Of a stretch of 64,000 bases of DNA, positions 1 through 8,750 are shown piece by piece. A program made the position numbers and the translations under genes. Positions within the stretch are counted from its first letter, which is position 1; each line of letters begins with the position of its first letter. A model generated the notes under the pieces. The model worked only from the letters and a program-made list of their open reading frames with translations, searched no databases and was not told the DNA's origin. This DNA comes from Pseudomonas reidholzensis. Its GTDB lineage: Bacteria; Pseudomonadota; Gammaproteobacteria; Pseudomonadales; Pseudomonadaceae. The stretch is from contig NZ_UNOZ01000029.1 in the NCBI RefSeq assembly GCF_900536025.1, forward strand, positions 114,905 through 178,904. The letters are read 5' to 3'.

Positions 1-77
1 AGACCGACCTGTCGCAGCTGCCTAACAGCAACGCTGATGTCGACACCCTGCAGGTTGATCTGGAAGCCAAGTTCTAA
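1..77 (+). CDS. C-terminal end of an unidentified protein, possibly an outer-membrane beta-barrel
   Basis: Only the last 24 codons are present (frame starting at base 3, TAA at 75-77). The tail reads ...DTLQVDLEAKF. The alternating hydrophobic residues and the terminal phenylalanine fit the last strand of an outer-membrane beta-barrel, where a C-terminal Phe is the usual assembly signal. That is an inference from about ten residues. The gene begins outside the window, so no family can be named. A clear terminator follows. Confidence 0.5.
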   Translation, partial: TDLSQLPNSNADVDTLQVDLEAKF

Positions 78-106
78 GCTTCAGCTCCACTGCGGTACAA
101 AAGCGG

Positions 107-143
107 AAAGCGCCGACCCCATCCGGCGCTTTTCGCTTTTTTG
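107..143 (+). terminator. Rho-independent terminator
   Basis: A perfect 9-bp stem (AAAGCGCCG at 107-115 with CGGCGCTTT at 124-132) and an 8-base loop are followed by a T-rich run to 143. It lies 30 bases after the stop codon of the partial gene. Confidence 0.85.
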
Positions 144-173
144 TCTATCCAAGAAAACTTGGAGCTGCTTTGA

Positions 174-258
174 GCCAATCGCGGGCAAGCCCGCTCCTAC
201 AGGTAACCGCACCCTGAAATACCGCACGGTACCTGTAGGAGCGGGCTTGCCCGCGATG
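174..258. repeat. Inverted REP pair (P. putida type)
   Basis: Two copies of a REP-like element in opposite orientation: GCGGGCAAGCCCGCTCCTAC near 180-200 and its reverse complement near 236-255, separated by about 35 bases. Each arm contains its own small palindrome. It sits between the terminator and the 3' end of the KASIII gene, the usual intergenic position of such elements in Pseudomonas. Confidence 0.85.
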
Positions 259-283
259 GGCTGCAAAGCAGCCCCAGAGGTGA

Positions 284-1405
284 TCAGCGTTTACGCAGGA
301 TCACGCTACCAATCGAATAGCCCGCACCGAACGAGCTCAACACACCCACCGCGCCTTTGGGCAGGTCTTCCTGGTACAGGTGGAAGGCAATCACCGACCC
401 CGCCGAGCTGGTGTTGGCGTAGCGGTCGAGAATCACCGGCGCATCCTCTTCAGCCACATCACGCCCGACCAGCTTCTTGACGATCAGCTGGTTCATGCTC
501 AGGTTCGCCTGGTGCAGCCAGAAGCGCTTCACATCAGCGGGTTGCAGGTCGTTTTCCGCCAGGTGCTGGCCAATCAGTTCGGCCACCATCGGGCACACCT
601 CACGGAACACCTTGCGGCCTTCCTGGACGAACAGTTTGTCCGCAGTGCCTTCGCCTTCTTCCGCGGCGCGGTTGAGGAAGCCGAAGTTGTTGCGGATGTT
701 GTTGGAGAACTGGGTCAGCAGCTTGGTACTGACGATCTCGAACTGCTGGGCCGAGGTCGCCTGGTCGGCACGCTCGAGCAACACCGCGGTGGCCGCGTCA
801 CCAAAGATGAAGTGGCTGTCGCGGTCGCGGAAGTTCAGGTGCGCGGTGCACACCTCAGGGTTGACCACCAGCACTGCGCGAGCCTGGCCCAACTGCACGC
901 TGTTGGCAGCAGTCTGGATGCCGAAGGTGGCCGACGAGCAGGCCACGTTCATGTCGAAGGCAAAGCCCTGGATGCCCAGTGCAGCCTGCACCTCGATGGC
1001 GATCGCCGGGTACGGCCGCTGCAGGTTGGAACAGGCGACGATCAGCCCATCGACATCGGCCGCCGTGCGACCGGCACGCTGCAGGGCCTGGCGCGCGGCG
1101 TTCACGGCCATCTCGCAAAGCACCGACGGCTCGTCGTTGGAACGCTCGGGCAGACGCGGTTTCATCCGCTGCGGGTCGAGGATGCCGGCCTTGTCCATGA
1201 CGAAGCGGCTCTTGATGCCCGAGGCCTTTTCGATGAATGCCGCGTTGGACTCGGCCAGCGCCTCGACCTCGCCACGGGCGATGGCGTCAGCGTTGTCCTG
1301 GTTGTACTGGTTGACCCAGGTATTGAAGGAGTCCACCAGCTCTTCGTTGGAAATGCTCTGGGCCGGGGTATACAGGCCGGTGCCGCTGATCACGACGTTA
1401 TGCAC
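284..1405 (-). CDS. Beta-ketoacyl-ACP synthase III (KASIII) family protein
   Basis: A 373-residue thiolase-fold condensing enzyme. The family joins an acyl-CoA to malonyl-ACP to start or extend fatty acid synthesis in the cytoplasm. The catalytic triad is readable: Cys156 in VACSSATFG, His298 in WLHQAN and Asn331 in ANTSSAGS. I chose the GTG start at 1405 because AGAGGAACGACC precedes it and the protein then begins MHNVVISGTGLYTP, the normal start of the fold. The open frame runs upstream to 1564 with low-complexity sequence that is probably untranslated. At 373 aa it is longer than E. coli FabH (317 aa), with an insertion after the first strand (about 30-95). The P. aeruginosa homologue I recall (PA3286) channels medium-chain acyl-CoAs from beta-oxidation back into synthesis, which would suit the nearby fadD genes. 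Confidence 0.88.
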   Translation of the reverse strand: MHNVVISGTGLYTPAQSISNEELVDSFNTWVNQYNQDNADAIARGEVEALAESNAAFIEKASGIKSRFVMDKAGILDPQRMKPRLPERSNDEPSVLCEMAVNAARQALQRAGRTAADVDGLIVACSNLQRPYPAIAIEVQAALGIQGFAFDMNVACSSATFGIQTAANSVQLGQARAVLVVNPEVCTAHLNFRDRDSHFIFGDAATAVLLERADQATSAQQFEIVSTKLLTQFSNNIRNNFGFLNRAAEEGEGTADKLFVQEGRKVFREVCPMVAELIGQHLAENDLQPADVKRFWLHQANLSMNQLIVKKLVGRDVAEEDAPVILDRYANTSSAGSVIAFHLYQEDLPKGAVGVLSSFGAGYSIGSVILRKR

Positions 1406-1576
1406 GGTCGTTCCTCTGGTCAGAGGCCATCGCCCTGTGGCGCTGGCCGGGAATGGGGGCATCATACTGGCACCTTGGTACCAATTGCAGATCGTTCGCT
1501 GCCTGTACGCAAGCGGGCGAAAGGGGCCGCCAAGCGACCCCGTAAACACCCACAAGTTTGCCACAACTGTGGAAGT

Positions 1577-4500
1577 TTAGCCTTCCACCAGGCTCCACTG
1601 TTTACTCAGTCGTTTATCAGAAACCGCGACCTTGGTGCCCAACTGCTGGGCGAACAACGACACCCGGTACTCTTCCAGCAACCAGCGGTAAAGGGTCAGC
1701 TGCTCATCGCGCTTGCCTTCCTGGGCATGCTTGTCGGCCCGCGCCTTGTACTGGGCCCAGAGGTTGCTCAACTCGCCGCTCCAGACGCGGTCCTTCTGCA
1801 CCTGGCTGCCGAGCTTCTCGAGGCGCAACTCCACCGCCTTCAAGTAACGCGGCAGCTCCTTGAACCACACCCCCGGCGTGTCGCGGACAAAGCCCGGGTA
1901 CACCAGGTTGGCCAACTGCTGCTTGATGTCGTTCAGGGCGACCGCGTGGCTCAGGTCGATCTTGCCCTTGAAGCGCTTCTGCAAGCCGTGCCACAGCTTG
2001 AGCACCTCCAGGGTCAACCGCGCCAGGCGCTCGGCATGCTCGGTCCAGCTGCCACGCTTGCGCTCGGCCAGCGACGCCAGGCCGGCACCGTCACGCGGCA
2101 ACGGTGTCTCGCCTTCAAGAATGCAGCTGTCCAGGCTGGCCAGCAGGATGTCTTCGACCAATGCCTCGACCCGGCCCATGTCGCGGTACAGCAGGCCCAG
2201 CTCGGTCAGCCCGGGCAGCTTGCCACGCAGGAACTTGGCCGGCTCGGCCAGCTGTTGCAGGAGCAGGCGCTGCAGCGCACGGCGGTGCTGGAACTCGGCC
2301 TCGGCATGGGTCGAGAAGCGCCCTTCACGCACGCTGCCGCTTTCTTCGACCAGCGCCGGGTAGACCGTCATCGACAGCCCGGCGATCTTCTGCTGGGCGC
2401 TTTCGGCGACTTGGGCGAAGGCCTTGGCCTGCACCGGCTGGGCTGATTTTTCCGTGCGTGGCATGGCCAGTGCGGCCTGGCTGGCGGCGACGAAGCGCGC
2501 GGTCAGCTCGGCCAGGTCACGGCCTTCGCCGAGGAACTTGCCGTCGCCGTCGACCACTTCGATGTTCATCCGCAGGTGGTTTTCGACCAGCCCGGCGGCT
2601 TCCGCCCAGGCGTCATCGGGCACCCGCGCGCCAGTCATGCGCAGCAGTTCCTGGCCCAGCGCCTGGGGCAAGCCGCCTTGGCCGAAGGTCATCCGCGACA
2701 GCGCGGCCTTGACGAAGTCCGGCACCGGCACGAAGTTCTTGCGCAGGGCCTTGGGCAGGTTGCGCACCAGGGCTATGCACTTGGCCTCGAGCAGGCCCGG
2801 CACCAGCCATTCCAGGCGCTCGCCGGGCAGGCTCGGCAGCAACGGCGCGGGTACCCGCACGGTCACCCCGTCACGCGGGTGATTGGGCTCGAAGTGATAG
2901 CTCAGGGTCAGGCTCAACTCGCCGACCTTGAGGCTGTCGGGGTATTGCGCGGCGGTGACTTCGCTGGCCTCCCGGGCGAGCACGTCCTCTTCGCGCATGA
3001 TCAGCAGGTTGGCGTCCTTCTGGCTGGTCATGCGGTACCAGGCATCGAAGGTCGCGGTCTGGTGGATTTCCTCCGGCAGGCGCGCTTCATAGAAGCCGTA
3101 GAGGGTTTCTTCGTCGGCCAGGATATCCCGCCGACGCGCCTTGGCTTCCAGCTCGTCGAGCTGCTCGAGCAGGCGTTTGTTGGCCGTCAGGCACTTGGCC
3201 CGCGACTGGATCTCGCCGCCCACCAGGCCTTCGCGGATGAACAGCTCACGCGACACCACCGGGTCGATCGGCCCGTAGTGCACCGGCCGGCGCCCGACCA
3301 GGATCAGCCCGTACAGGGTGATCTGCTCGTAGGCGACGACCTGGCCGCGCTTCTTCTCCCAGTGCGGCTCGAAGTGGTTCTTCTTGATCAGGTGCCCGGC
3401 CAGCGGCTCGATCCAGTCGGGCTCGATCTTGGCCACCATGCGCGCGTACAGCTTGGTGGTCTCGACCAGTTCGGCGGCCATCACCCACTGCGGGCGCTTG
3501 CGGCCGATACCGGACGACGGGTGAATCCAGAAGCGCCGCTGGCGCGCGCCGAGGTAGTCGCCTTCTTCGGTCTTCTGGCCGATCTGGCTGAGCAAGCCGC
3601 TGAGGATCGCCTTGTGCATGCGCTGGTAGTCGACTGCTTCTTTGTTGACCGTCAGTTGCAGGTCACGGCAGATCAGCGCCAGCTGGCGGTGGGCGTCGCG
3701 CCATTCGCGCAGGCGCAGGTAATTGAGGAAGTTCTTCCGGCACCAGTTGCGCAGCGGGTTGGCGGTCAGGGCCTGGCGCTGCTCTTCGAAGCCACGCCAG
3801 AGATTGACCAGCCCGGCGAAGTCGGAGTCGACGTCCTTCCACTGCGCATGCGCCTGGTCGGCGGCCTGCTGGCGCTCGGGCGGGCGCTCGCGCGGGTCCT
3901 GCACCGACAGCGCACTGGTGACGATCAACACTTCCTGCAGGCTGCCCAGGCGCGCGCCTTCGAGCAGCATGCGGCCCAGCCGCGGGTCGATCGGCAGGCG
4001 CGCCAGCTGGCGGCCGAGCGGGGTCAGCTGGTTCTCGCGGTTGACCGCCGAGAGCTCCTGCAGCAGGTTGAAGCCGTCGCTGATGGCCTTGCCATCCGGC
4101 GGCTCGATGAACGGGAAGGCGTCGATGTCACCCAGGCGCAGGTGCAGCATCTGCAGGATCACCGCGGCCAGGTTGGTACGCAGGATCTCGGGGTCGGTAA
4201 AGGCCGGCCGGCCGTTGAAGTCTTCTTCGCTGTAGAGGCGGATGCAGATGCCCGGCTCGACCCGGCCACAGCGGCCCTTGCGCTGGTTGGCGCTGGCTTG
4301 CGAGACCGCTTCGATGGGCAGCCGCTGAACCTTGGCGCGGTAGCTGTAGCGGCTGATCCGCGCGGTGCCGGTGTCGATCACGTAGCGGATACCCGGCACG
4401 GTCAGCGAGGTCTCGGCGACGTTGGTCGCGAGCACCACCCGCCGGCCCGGGTGCGACTGGAAGATCTTCTGCTGCTCGGCCGGCGACAGCCGCGCGTACA

Positions 4501-5482
4501 ACGGCAGGATCTCGGTATGACGCAGCTGGGCCTTGCGCAGGATCTCGGCGGCATCGCGGATCTCGCGCTCGCCGGGCAGGAACACCAGCACATCGCCCGG
4601 CCCCTTGCCGGCACTGCGCTCGTGCGCGGCGATCTCGTCGAGGGTGGCGAGGATCGCCTGGTCGACGGTGAGGTCGTCCTCGACCCGGTTGCCTTCCTCG
4701 TCCTGCTCGCTGGTCAGCGGCCGGTACCAGGTGTCCACCGGATAGGTGCGGCCGGAGACTTCGATGATCGGCGCATCGTCGAAATGCTTGGAGAAGCGCT
4801 CCAGGTCGATGGTCGCCGAGGTGATGATCAGCTTCAGCTCAGGCCGGCGGTGCAGCAGGGTCTTCAGGTAGCCGAGCAAAAAGTCGATGTTCAGGCTGCG
4901 CTCGTGCGCTTCGTCGACGATGATCGTGTCGTAGCGTTCGAGGAAGCGGTCGTGCTGGGTCTCGGCCAGCAGGATACCGTCGGTCATCAGCTTGACCAGG
5001 GTATTGGCATCGCTCTGGTCTTCGAAGCGCACCTGATAGCCGACCAACGCCCCCAGCGGCGTGCCGAGCTCCTCGGCGACCCGCGCAGCGACACTCCGTG
5101 CGGCGATCCGGCGGGGCTGGGTGTGGGCGATCTGGCCATGGCGGCCACGGCCCAGCTCGAGGCAGATCTTCGGCAACTGGGTGGTCTTGCCGGAGCCGGT
5201 CTCGCCGGCGATCACCAGCACCTGGTGCTCGGCGATGGCCTTCTTGATCTCCTCGCGCTTGGCGGCGATCGGCAGGTTGTCGTCGTAGCGGATGCTCGGC
5301 ACGCTCTGCTGGCGCGCGGTGACCTTGGCGAACGACGCCTGGACCTTCTCCACCCACTGGGCGAGCTTGGCCTCGTCGGGGCGCTTGCGCAGCTCATGCA
5401 GCTGGCGGCGCAGACGATGGCGGTCGGCGATCATGGCGTGGTCGAGGTTGTTCAGCAGCTGGTCGATGGCGTGGTCTGTCAT
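1577..5482 (-). CDS. hrpA: ATP-dependent RNA helicase HrpA (DEAH box)
   Basis: A 1301-residue DEAH-box helicase, the same length as E. coli HrpA, a cytoplasmic enzyme acting on RNA and implicated in mRNA processing and rescue of stalled ribosomes. Visible motifs: Walker A GETGSGKTTQ (about 93-102), DEAH (190-193), SAT (222-224), then NVAETSLTVPGIRYVIDTG and QRKGRCGR (motifs V and VI). The RecA-like core is followed by the helicase-associated and OB-fold region and a long DUF3418-type C-terminal half. The start at 5482 (MTDHAIDQLLNNLDHAM) was chosen over an in-frame start at 5608 because the extra 42 residues come from the REP-containing intergenic region and have no family resemblance. It is transcribed on its own, upstream of the KASIII gene. 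Confidence 0.95.
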   Translation of the reverse strand: MTDHAIDQLLNNLDHAMIADRHRLRRQLHELRKRPDEAKLAQWVEKVQASFAKVTARQQSVPSIRYDDNLPIAAKREEIKKAIAEHQVLVIAGETGSGKTTQLPKICLELGRGRHGQIAHTQPRRIAARSVAARVAEELGTPLGALVGYQVRFEDQSDANTLVKLMTDGILLAETQHDRFLERYDTIIVDEAHERSLNIDFLLGYLKTLLHRRPELKLIITSATIDLERFSKHFDDAPIIEVSGRTYPVDTWYRPLTSEQDEEGNRVEDDLTVDQAILATLDEIAAHERSAGKGPGDVLVFLPGEREIRDAAEILRKAQLRHTEILPLYARLSPAEQQKIFQSHPGRRVVLATNVAETSLTVPGIRYVIDTGTARISRYSYRAKVQRLPIEAVSQASANQRKGRCGRVEPGICIRLYSEEDFNGRPAFTDPEILRTNLAAVILQMLHLRLGDIDAFPFIEPPDGKAISDGFNLLQELSAVNRENQLTPLGRQLARLPIDPRLGRMLLEGARLGSLQEVLIVTSALSVQDPRERPPERQQAADQAHAQWKDVDSDFAGLVNLWRGFEEQRQALTANPLRNWCRKNFLNYLRLREWRDAHRQLALICRDLQLTVNKEAVDYQRMHKAILSGLLSQIGQKTEEGDYLGARQRRFWIHPSSGIGRKRPQWVMAAELVETTKLYARMVAKIEPDWIEPLAGHLIKKNHFEPHWEKKRGQVVAYEQITLYGLILVGRRPVHYGPIDPVVSRELFIREGLVGGEIQSRAKCLTANKRLLEQLDELEAKARRRDILADEETLYGFYEARLPEEIHQTATFDAWYRMTSQKDANLLIMREEDVLAREASEVTAAQYPDSLKVGELSLTLSYHFEPNHPRDGVTVRVPAPLLPSLPGERLEWLVPGLLEAKCIALVRNLPKALRKNFVPVPDFVKAALSRMTFGQGGLPQALGQELLRMTGARVPDDAWAEAAGLVENHLRMNIEVVDGDGKFLGEGRDLAELTARFVAASQAALAMPRTEKSAQPVQAKAFAQVAESAQQKIAGLSMTVYPALVEESGSVREGRFSTHAEAEFQHRRALQRLLLQQLAEPAKFLRGKLPGLTELGLLYRDMGRVEALVEDILLASLDSCILEGETPLPRDGAGLASLAERKRGSWTEHAERLARLTLEVLKLWHGLQKRFKGKIDLSHAVALNDIKQQLANLVYPGFVRDTPGVWFKELPRYLKAVELRLEKLGSQVQKDRVWSGELSNLWAQYKARADKHAQEGKRDEQLTLYRWLLEEYRVSLFAQQLGTKVAVSDKRLSKQWSLVEG

Positions 5483-5739
5483 GGGGCTTTTTAGTGATGC
5501 AGGTGAGCCTGCTTTGTCATGATCGGCATTCGAAGGGGGGCGATTGTCGCAGATTTGCCGACAGTTTGCTGTCTGCGCCGGCCGCTTCGCGGGTAAACCC
5601 GCTCCCACAAGGCTCAGCGTGATCCCTGTGGGCGCGGGCTTACCCGCAAAGCAATCGGCGCCAATGTTTAGCCGAGCACGAACTGAAGGTCGCCATTCAC
5701 TGATTTAATCAACCTTACAGCGCATGGGAGTATCGAGCC
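5483..5739. other. Intergenic region upstream of hrpA
   Basis: This stretch lies between the divergent hrpA start and a small candidate gene at 5740. It contains a REP pair and otherwise only presumed promoter sequence. I see no strong sigma-70 boxes that I would defend. Confidence 0.5.
5581..5653. repeat. Inverted REP pair
   Basis: The left arm GCGGGTAAACCCGCTCCCAC (5590-5609) faces a slightly degenerate right arm (GTGGGCGCGGGCTTACCCGC, 5628-5647). It is of the same type as the pairs near 0.2, 14.1, 21.0 and 25.1 kb. Confidence 0.85.
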
Positions 5740-5904
5740 ATGACCGCCCTCCCCAGCACCGCCCGCCCGCCGTCACGCCCTTCCCTGGCGAAGGCCCGGG
5801 CGCTTGTCGGCGAAAATCCGCTGGTGCACATCATCCTCGCCTTCTGGGCCTTGTGGCACTGCCGCCACGCGCGCCCACCGGACCGCTCGCTCCCGGCTCA
5901 CTGA
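5740..5904 (+). CDS. Small candidate protein (54 aa) with one hydrophobic segment
   Basis: The frame starts at ATG 5740 behind GGGAG (5726-5730) and ends with TGA at 5902-5904. The product starts MTALPSTARPPSRPSLAKAR and has a hydrophobic stretch NPLVHIILAFWALWHC in the middle, then a short basic and polar tail. That layout would suit a small single-pass membrane protein or a leader peptide for the glutamine-synthetase-like gene that starts 86 bases later. Many chance frames of this length occur in GC-rich DNA, and I recognise no family, so it is only a candidate. Confidence 0.35.
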   Translation: MTALPSTARPPSRPSLAKARALVGENPLVHIILAFWALWHCRHARPPDRSLPAH

Positions 5905-5990
5905 CCCCTACCGGCCGACCCCAGGCCGATTGACCCGGTACGACCTGCCGCAGCCGCTGCGGTGGTGTCCTATGCACGAGCGTATCCATC

Positions 5991-7355
5991 ATGCACTTTG
6001 CTCCCCTAGAGCAGGCCAAAGGCTTCCTGGCCGACAACCCCGATATCGACCTGATCGAGCTGTTCATCCTCGACGCCAACGGCGTACCGCGCGGCAAGCT
6101 GCTGCACCGCGACGAACTGCTGGCCGTATACGAGAGCGGCCGTCCGCTGCCCAGCACCATCCTCGGCCTGACCCTCAACGGCGATGACGTGGAAAACTCC
6201 GGCCTGGTCTGGGACGTCGGCGACATCGATTGCCGCGCCTACCCGCTCGCAGGCAGCCTGGTGCGCCTGCCCTGGCGGCGCGTGCCGACCGCCGCCGTGC
6301 AGGTCAGCATGCACCCCAGCGAAGGCTTGCCGGCCAGCGTCGCCGACCCGCGCCATGTGTTGCTGCGCACCATCGAGGCGCTCAAGGCCGATGGCTACCA
6401 CCCGGTGATGGCCTGTGAGCTGGAGTTCTACCTGCTCGACCAGCAGCGCGACGCCCACGGCCGACCGCAGCCGGCGCTCGACAACGACGGCGGCCGACCC
6501 CGCGCCACCCAGGTCTATGGCCTGCGCGAGCTGGAGCAGATCGAGCCGTTCCTTGCTGACCTGTATGCCGCGTGCAAGGCCCAGGGCATCCCGGCGCGTA
6601 CGGCGATTTCCGAATACGCGCCAGGCCAGGTGGAGATCACCCTGGAACACGGCGATGCGCTGGCGGCGATGGACCAGGCCGTGCGCTACAAGCGCCTGGT
6701 CAAAGGCATCGCCCACGCTCACGGGATGCAGGCGTGCTTCATGGCCAAGCCGTTTTCGCACCTGGCCGGCACCGGCATGCACATGCACCTGAGCCTGGCC
6801 GATGGCGAGGGCAACAACCTGTTCGCCAGCAGCGACCCGGCCGGTACCCCGCTGCTGCGTCAGGCGGTGGCCGGGATGCTCCGCCACCTGCATGAATCGC
6901 TGTTGCTGTTCTGCCCCAACGCCAACTCGTTCCGCCGCTTCCAGGCCAACAGTTACGCGCCGCTGGCGCCGACCTGGGGCGTCGACAACCGCACCGTCAG
7001 CCTGCGCGTGCCCGGCGGGCCGGCCAACAGCCGGCATGTCGAGCATCGTATCTGTGGTGCCGACGCCAACCCGTACCTGGCCGCCGCGGCGATCCTCGCC
7101 GCCAGCCACCAGGGCATTCGCCAGCAGCTCGACCCCGGCGCACCGGTGCAAGGCAACGGCTACGCCCAAGCCACCGAGCACCTGCCGACCGACTGGCTGA
7201 CCGTGCTCGACGCACTCGAGCAGTCCGCCTGGGCCAGGGAAGCCCTGGGCGAGGCGTTTCTCGGCGTCTACCTCAAGGTCAAGCGTGCCGAATACCGCCA
7301 GTTCATGGCCGAAGTCGGCGAGCAGGACTGGCGCTGGTACCTGCACCAGGCCTGA
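5991..7355 (+). CDS. Glutamine synthetase family protein, probable gamma-glutamylpolyamine synthetase (PuuA/PauA type)
   Basis: A 454-residue protein of the glutamine synthetase fold. It has the N-terminal beta-grasp part (1-115) and the catalytic domain with the metal-binding E-L-E at 143-145, the EYAPGQVEI segment (208-216), the metal His segment TGMHMHLS (261-268) and NSFRRF later. The family member expected here joins glutamate to an amine such as putrescine, using ATP. Pseudomonas carries several paralogues (PauA1-7 in P. aeruginosa), so the true amine cannot be read from sequence. The next gene, 30 bases downstream, encodes an FAD oxidase of the PuuB type. The pair therefore looks like the first two steps of gamma-glutamylated amine catabolism. 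The start at 5991 has only a weak ribosome-binding site. Confidence 0.85.
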   Translation: MHFAPLEQAKGFLADNPDIDLIELFILDANGVPRGKLLHRDELLAVYESGRPLPSTILGLTLNGDDVENSGLVWDVGDIDCRAYPLAGSLVRLPWRRVPTAAVQVSMHPSEGLPASVADPRHVLLRTIEALKADGYHPVMACELEFYLLDQQRDAHGRPQPALDNDGGRPRATQVYGLRELEQIEPFLADLYAACKAQGIPARTAISEYAPGQVEITLEHGDALAAMDQAVRYKRLVKGIAHAHGMQACFMAKPFSHLAGTGMHMHLSLADGEGNNLFASSDPAGTPLLRQAVAGMLRHLHESLLLFCPNANSFRRFQANSYAPLAPTWGVDNRTVSLRVPGGPANSRHVEHRICGADANPYLAAAAILAASHQGIRQQLDPGAPVQGNGYAQATEHLPTDWLTVLDALEQSAWAREALGEAFLGVYLKVKRAEYRQFMAEVGEQDWRWYLHQA

Positions 7356-7385
7356 GCCCTACCCTCTTTACGTCAAGGAACACCC

Positions 7386-8693
7386 ATGAACGCAGCAGTC
7401 AAGACCGGACCGGCCCAGCGCGCGCCGTCCTATTACAGCGCCACGCTCAACGACCAGACCCAGTACCCGACCTTGCAGGGCACTCACCAGGTCGACGTGG
7501 CGATCATCGGCGGCGGGTTTACCGGCGTCGCTACCGCCGTGGAGCTGGCCGAACGCGGCCTCAAGGTGGCCATCGTCGAAACCAATCGCATTGGTTGGGG
7601 TGCCAGCGGGCGCAATGGCGGCCAGGTCACCGGCAGCCTGTCTGGCGATGAAGCCATGCGCACGCAGATGCGCGACCGGCTCGGCGCCGAAGTCGACGAT
7701 TTCATCTGGCACCTGCGCTGGCGCGGGCACCAGATCATCGAGCAGCGCGTGCAGCGCTACGGGATCGACTGCGACCTCAAGCGCGGCCACCTGCACACGG
7801 CCATGAAGCCTGCGCACATGGCCGAGCTGCGTGGCTTCCAGGCCGAGGCAGAGCGCCGCGGCATGGCCGACCAGGTCGAGCTGCTCGACCGCGAGGCGGT
7901 CGCCCGCCACCTGCAGAGCCCGCTGTACCTCGGCGGCCTGAAGAACCTGCGCAACCTGCACCTGCACCCGCTCAACCTGTGCCTGGGCGAGGCCCGCGCC
8001 GCGCACAGCCTGGGCGCGCTGATCTTCGAGAACTCCGAGGTGCTGGACATCGTCCATGGCCCGCGCCCGGCAGTGGTCACTGCCCAGGGCCGGATCGAGG
8101 CGCGCCAGGTGATGCTGGCCGGCGACGTCTACCACAAACTGGAGAAGCGCCAGCTCAAGGGCAAGATCTTCCCGGCCATGGGCGGCATCGTCACCACGGC
8201 GCCGCTGGGTGACCTGGCCGCGCAGATCAACCCCGAGGACCTGGCGGTGTACGACTGCCGCTTCGTCCTCGATTACTACCGCCTGACGGCAGACAAACGC
8301 TTGCTGTTCGGAGGCGGCGCCAACTATTCAGGCAAGGATTCGCGGGACATCGCCGGTGAGCTGCGCCCGTGCATCGAGCGCACGTTCCCGGCGCTCAAGG
8401 GCGTGCCGATCGAGTTCCAGTGGAGCTGCGCGATGGGCATCGTGGTCAACCGCATCCCGCAGCTGGGCAAGCTCTCGGACACGGTCTGGTACTGCCAGGG
8501 GTATTCGGGGCATGGCGTTGCCACCAGCCACATCATGGGCGAGATCATGGCCGAGGCGCTGACCGGGACGCTGGAAAAGTTCGACACGTTTGCCGGCTGC
8601 AAGCACATCAAGGTGCCGATGGGGGACCTGCTGGGGAATCCGCTGTTGGCGGCGGGGATGTGGTACTACCAGATGCTGGAAAAACTCCGCTGA
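7386..8693 (+). CDS. FAD-dependent oxidoreductase, probable gamma-glutamylamine oxidase (PuuB/PauB type)
   Basis: A 435-residue DAO-fold flavoenzyme. The Rossmann motif lies at about 37-66 (VDVAIIGGGFTGVATAVELA) with the second FAD-contact segment GWGASGRNGGQ (70-80). A C-terminal FAD loop includes YSGHGVATSHIMGEIMAEAL. PuuB-type enzymes oxidise the amine carbon of a gamma-glutamylated polyamine, releasing ammonia and peroxide. Pairing with the glutamine-synthetase-like gene 30 bases upstream supports this role, but sarcosine-oxidase-like specificities cannot be excluded. CAAGGA stands just before the ATG. A strong hairpin follows the stop codon. Confidence 0.85.
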   Translation: MNAAVKTGPAQRAPSYYSATLNDQTQYPTLQGTHQVDVAIIGGGFTGVATAVELAERGLKVAIVETNRIGWGASGRNGGQVTGSLSGDEAMRTQMRDRLGAEVDDFIWHLRWRGHQIIEQRVQRYGIDCDLKRGHLHTAMKPAHMAELRGFQAEAERRGMADQVELLDREAVARHLQSPLYLGGLKNLRNLHLHPLNLCLGEARAAHSLGALIFENSEVLDIVHGPRPAVVTAQGRIEARQVMLAGDVYHKLEKRQLKGKIFPAMGGIVTTAPLGDLAAQINPEDLAVYDCRFVLDYYRLTADKRLLFGGGANYSGKDSRDIAGELRPCIERTFPALKGVPIEFQWSCAMGIVVNRIPQLGKLSDTVWYCQGYSGHGVATSHIMGEIMAEALTGTLEKFDTFAGCKHIKVPMGDLLGNPLLAAGMWYYQMLEKLR

Positions 8694-8700
8694 CAGACGA

Positions 8701-8734
8701 CAACGTGGGGGCAAGTCTGCCCCCACGTTGCGCA
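8701..8734. terminator. Bidirectional terminator hairpin between convergent genes
   Basis: A perfect 13-bp stem (CAACGTGGGGGCA at 8701-8713, TGCCCCCACGTTG at 8718-8730) with a 4-base loop lies in the 57-bp gap between the FAD oxidase and fadD1, which converge. There is no real T-run on either side, so it may act as a transcript-end stabiliser as well as a terminator. Confidence 0.7.
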
Positions 8735-8750
8735 CACAGTCCCTGCAAGA

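Noticed and set aside
174..258. Repeats considered as a possible CRISPR array
   Set aside because: There are only two arms in inverted orientation with internal palindromes and no regular spacers; this is the REP pattern.
380..2446. Long plus-strand frame spanning the KASIII gene and the end of hrpA
   Set aside because: It crosses two real genes on the other strand and an intergenic gap, and has no recognisable domain.
2576..5494. Very long open frame (about 970 codons) on the plus strand opposite hrpA
   Set aside because: Its translation is Gln/Leu/Arg/Val-rich low-complexity sequence without motifs and it mirrors hrpA codons; this is the usual antisense frame caused by GC-biased third positions.
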